Assembly: GCA_963767715.1 (NCBI GenBank) | Contig: CAVYFA010000008.1 | Location: 282,733-346,732 of the forward strand | From: CAVSXS01 sp963767715 | Lineage (GTDB): Bacteria > Chloroflexota > Ktedonobacteria > Ktedonobacterales > Ktedonobacteraceae | DNA length: 64,000 bases | Direction: 5' to 3' | Shown here: in pieces, positions 62,388 to 64,000 of the stretch | How the letters are laid out: each line of letters starts with the position of its first letter | Position numbering within the stretch: the stretch's first letter is position 1 | Position numbers and translations under genes: made by a program | Notes under the pieces: model-generated | Told to the model about the DNA's origin: nothing | What the model saw: the letters and a program-made list of their open reading frames with translations, nothing else | Database searches by the model: none

Positions 62388-64000
62388 TCACGTCGTCTGG
62401 TAGACGACGTAACCCTCGAAGGTGTAGTATCGATAGTGTGCGGTTGTCGAACGCATGCGTTGTTGTATAGCCTCGGCGGCTGGCGTTCCAATTGGAAAGA
62501 TATAGGTAGGATGGAGTGTGGCTTGCACGATGAAGCGATACGGCAAATACCTATCATAACCGGGCTTCAGGCCTTCATCCAGAGCGCTGCAAATAATCTT
62601 CTCGTGGCTGAGAAAAGTCAGGATATTGCACGTCCAGTATTCAGAGTAAATGCGGGTTGCACCAATGTGCAGCAGGTCTTGAACGATGGCTTCGTCTCGC
62701 TGGTACGCCTCCTGGGCCGCGTGGATTTCCAGGGACGTCCTCACCGTCCCAATCGCGAATGTCGACACTACCAGCACGAGCACGCCCGCCCTGAGAAGAA
62801 GTCCTATCTTTGTGCGTATACCCCGGCTCGCGATGTTTTGTACGTTCAACCCCCGCCATACTGGCCAGAGGAGCACCGGGATGGCGAGCAGCAGGCAGGT
62901 CAGGTAGCGAAAAGAGGTGTCGGCCACCGTGGCCGGCACGGGCGAAGCGGTATACAGCAGCAATGTCAACCCCACGCTCCCCAGGATCATCAGGCGTGCA
63001 CTCAGGCGAATCGCCTCTTGCCGGGCCTCCAGGTCCCCGCATTGAAAGCCGCCTCTTGCCGGGTGAATGCCGTAGCGCCAGATAGCGCCGGACTGCAAAA
63101 CGACAAGACTCACTCCGATAAACCAGAACACGACATAGCCAATTCCCCAGCCTCCCTGGAAAAGCACGCATGGCAACGTTACGGCTGAAGGCGTTCCCGC
63201 CGGTGGTATCGCGCCGGAGGGGCACTGCAGACCACCTCCCGTCGCCATAGGTAGGGCGATGAACATCGTGCCGGTAAGCTGGTTCACCCACGTCAGGTGT
63301 TGCGCGAGCATGGCGGCCGCGGAGCCTTGTTCGATACCTTGCAGTACGAACCAGGAGTTCTCGGCCCAGGGCGCGGTGAGATTATAATAAATCAGCGGAA
63401 ACGCGCCAACCACGAAGCCCAGCACCAAAGCCAATCCCTGCCAGCGCAGCAATTCGCGACGACAGAACAGGCCCAGTAGCAGGGCCACACCCGCAGCGAA
63501 AGGCAGAATCAGCAGATCGATCCACAGCGCGAGCCCTGCGATCAGCCCGAGCAACCCATAGAGCGCGATACGTTTCCATTCCTCCTGGCTGCCCGTGCGT
63601 CGGCCGGCTGCGGGGGAGTTGAGCGCCAGCCAGGTGGCCAGCAGGCACATCAACGCCGCAAACATCTCTATTTCCGGGTATTCGCCAGACGCCCGCAGTT
63701 GCAGGAAGAGCACATCGGGCGAGCCCAGCCCCAGCAGAATCACCGAGGCCAGCGCGAACCTCTCGCTTTGAGTCAGCAGGCGCATCAGGTAGTACATGCT
63801 CACCAGAAACACCGAGAAGAACAGCACCAGTGGCAGGCGCAGCGCGAACAGCGAGACACCGAAGAGGCGGAAGAGCGGCGCGGCAGCATAGCCCTCAAGC
63901 GGCCCCAGGTAATTCCCCCCGTAGAAGAAGATGGGGTGGTCTCCCTGAAACGCCACGTGCATCGCCAGCAGCCCCATATTTCCCTCGTCGCTTTCGGTAA
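62388..64000 (-). CDS. Polytopic membrane glycosyltransferase (ArnT/PMT-like), runs off window
   Basis: At least 537 residues, with the frame open to the window edge, so the N-terminus is missing. The first visible loop reads ESDEGNMGLLAMHVAFQGD then HPIFFYGGNYLGPLEGYAAA. That resembles the acidic first extracytoplasmic loop of GT39/GT83-type lipid-sugar transferases. Ten or more hydrophobic helices follow, and a C-terminal soluble part begins near IYSEYWTCNILTFLSHEKI. It would transfer a sugar from a polyprenyl-phosphate donor on the outer face. The ATG at 63975-63977 is probably internal. Confidence 0.75.
   Translation of the reverse strand, partial: TESDEGNMGLLAMHVAFQGDHPIFFYGGNYLGPLEGYAAAPLFRLFGVSLFALRLPLVLFFSVFLVSMYYLMRLLTQSERFALASVILLGLGSPDVLFLQLRASGEYPEIEMFAALMCLLATWLALNSPAAGRRTGSQEEWKRIALYGLLGLIAGLALWIDLLILPFAAGVALLLGLFCRRELLRWQGLALVLGFVVGAFPLIYYNLTAPWAENSWFVLQGIEQGSAAAMLAQHLTWVNQLTGTMFIALPMATGGGLQCPSGAIPPAGTPSAVTLPCVLFQGGWGIGYVVFWFIGVSLVVLQSGAIWRYGIHPARGGFQCGDLEARQEAIRLSARLMILGSVGLTLLLYTASPVPATVADTSFRYLTCLLLAIPVLLWPVWRGLNVQNIASRGIRTKIGLLLRAGVLVLVVSTFAIGTVRTSLEIHAAQEAYQRDEAIVQDLLHIGATRIYSEYWTCNILTFLSHEKIICSALDEGLKPGYDRYLPYRFIVQATLHPTYIFPIGTPAAEAIQQRMRSTTAHYRYYTFEGYVVYQTT

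Noticed and set aside
1..64000. CRISPR array, tRNA or rRNA genes
   Set aside because: I saw no regularly spaced direct repeats of CRISPR type and no tRNA- or rRNA-like sequence, though a covariance-model search was not possible here.

Overview
The window looks like a chromosomal segment from a soil-type Chloroflexota bacterium, most likely a Ktedonobacteria relative. The reasons are a base composition in the mid-50s % GC by eye, an F420-type LLM oxidoreductase, membrane proteins with an N-terminal zinc ribbon, a class F sortase, many IS607/TnpB elements, and the general style of the kinases and TPR proteins. This placement is inference; no rRNA, tRNA or ribosomal-protein gene is present to anchor it, and I see no CRISPR array.

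Layout. 1-9.6 kb is a mixed housekeeping or accessory stretch: a partial amine oxidase, an Mth938-like protein, an N-acyl-D-amino-acid deacylase, a wreck of MFS, TPR and LLM genes, an alpha/beta hydrolase, an L,D-transpeptidase lipoprotein, a DAO-type oxidoreductase and a Ser/Thr kinase. 9.6-47.2 kb is a large biosynthetic island. It carries (i) PAPS synthesis (sat, cysC) plus three sulfotransferases; (ii) the four activities of the GDP-D-glycero-alpha-D-manno-heptose pathway (gmhA, hddA, hddC clustered; gmhB 30 kb away); (iii) five glycosyltransferase-type genes, a flippase and polytopic membrane proteins; (iv) a prolyl/pyrrolyl carrier-protein module (AMP ligase, free-standing carrier proteins, a prolyl-ACP-dehydrogenase-like flavoprotein, a flavin halogenase) next to three LpxL-type acyltransferases; (v) a P450, a B12-radical SAM protein, an antiporter, an esterase and a GH5 protein. 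47.2-49.7 kb is an intact IS607 element. 49.8-55.8 kb holds a LuxR-type regulator, an NRPS with half a condensation domain, a DUF4397 surface protein and its class F sortase. 55.9-60.9 kb is a nest of IS607/TnpB elements inserted into one another. 61.2-64 kb has a degenerate receiver protein, a small membrane protein and a partial glycosyltransferase.

How it may fit together. The island looks like a pathway for a sulfated, heptose-containing glycoconjugate that may also carry (halo)pyrrole-type acyl groups moved from carrier proteins by the acyltransferases. The strongest link is in the DNA: eleven transcription units on both strands are preceded by the same promoter-like element (TTGT-type -35, 17-18 bp, TACACT or TATAGT -10, with conserved upstream boxes). 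It precedes cysC/sat, the acyltransferases, the ligase, the dehydrogenase/halogenase, two sulfotransferase units, a glycosyltransferase, an esterase and two lone carrier proteins.

Caution. At least a dozen genes carry one or more apparent single-base frameshifts while their neighbours are intact. They could reflect decay of the pathway or errors in the assembly; some lie in short homopolymers. I give such genes as pseudogenes but describe the product they would encode.
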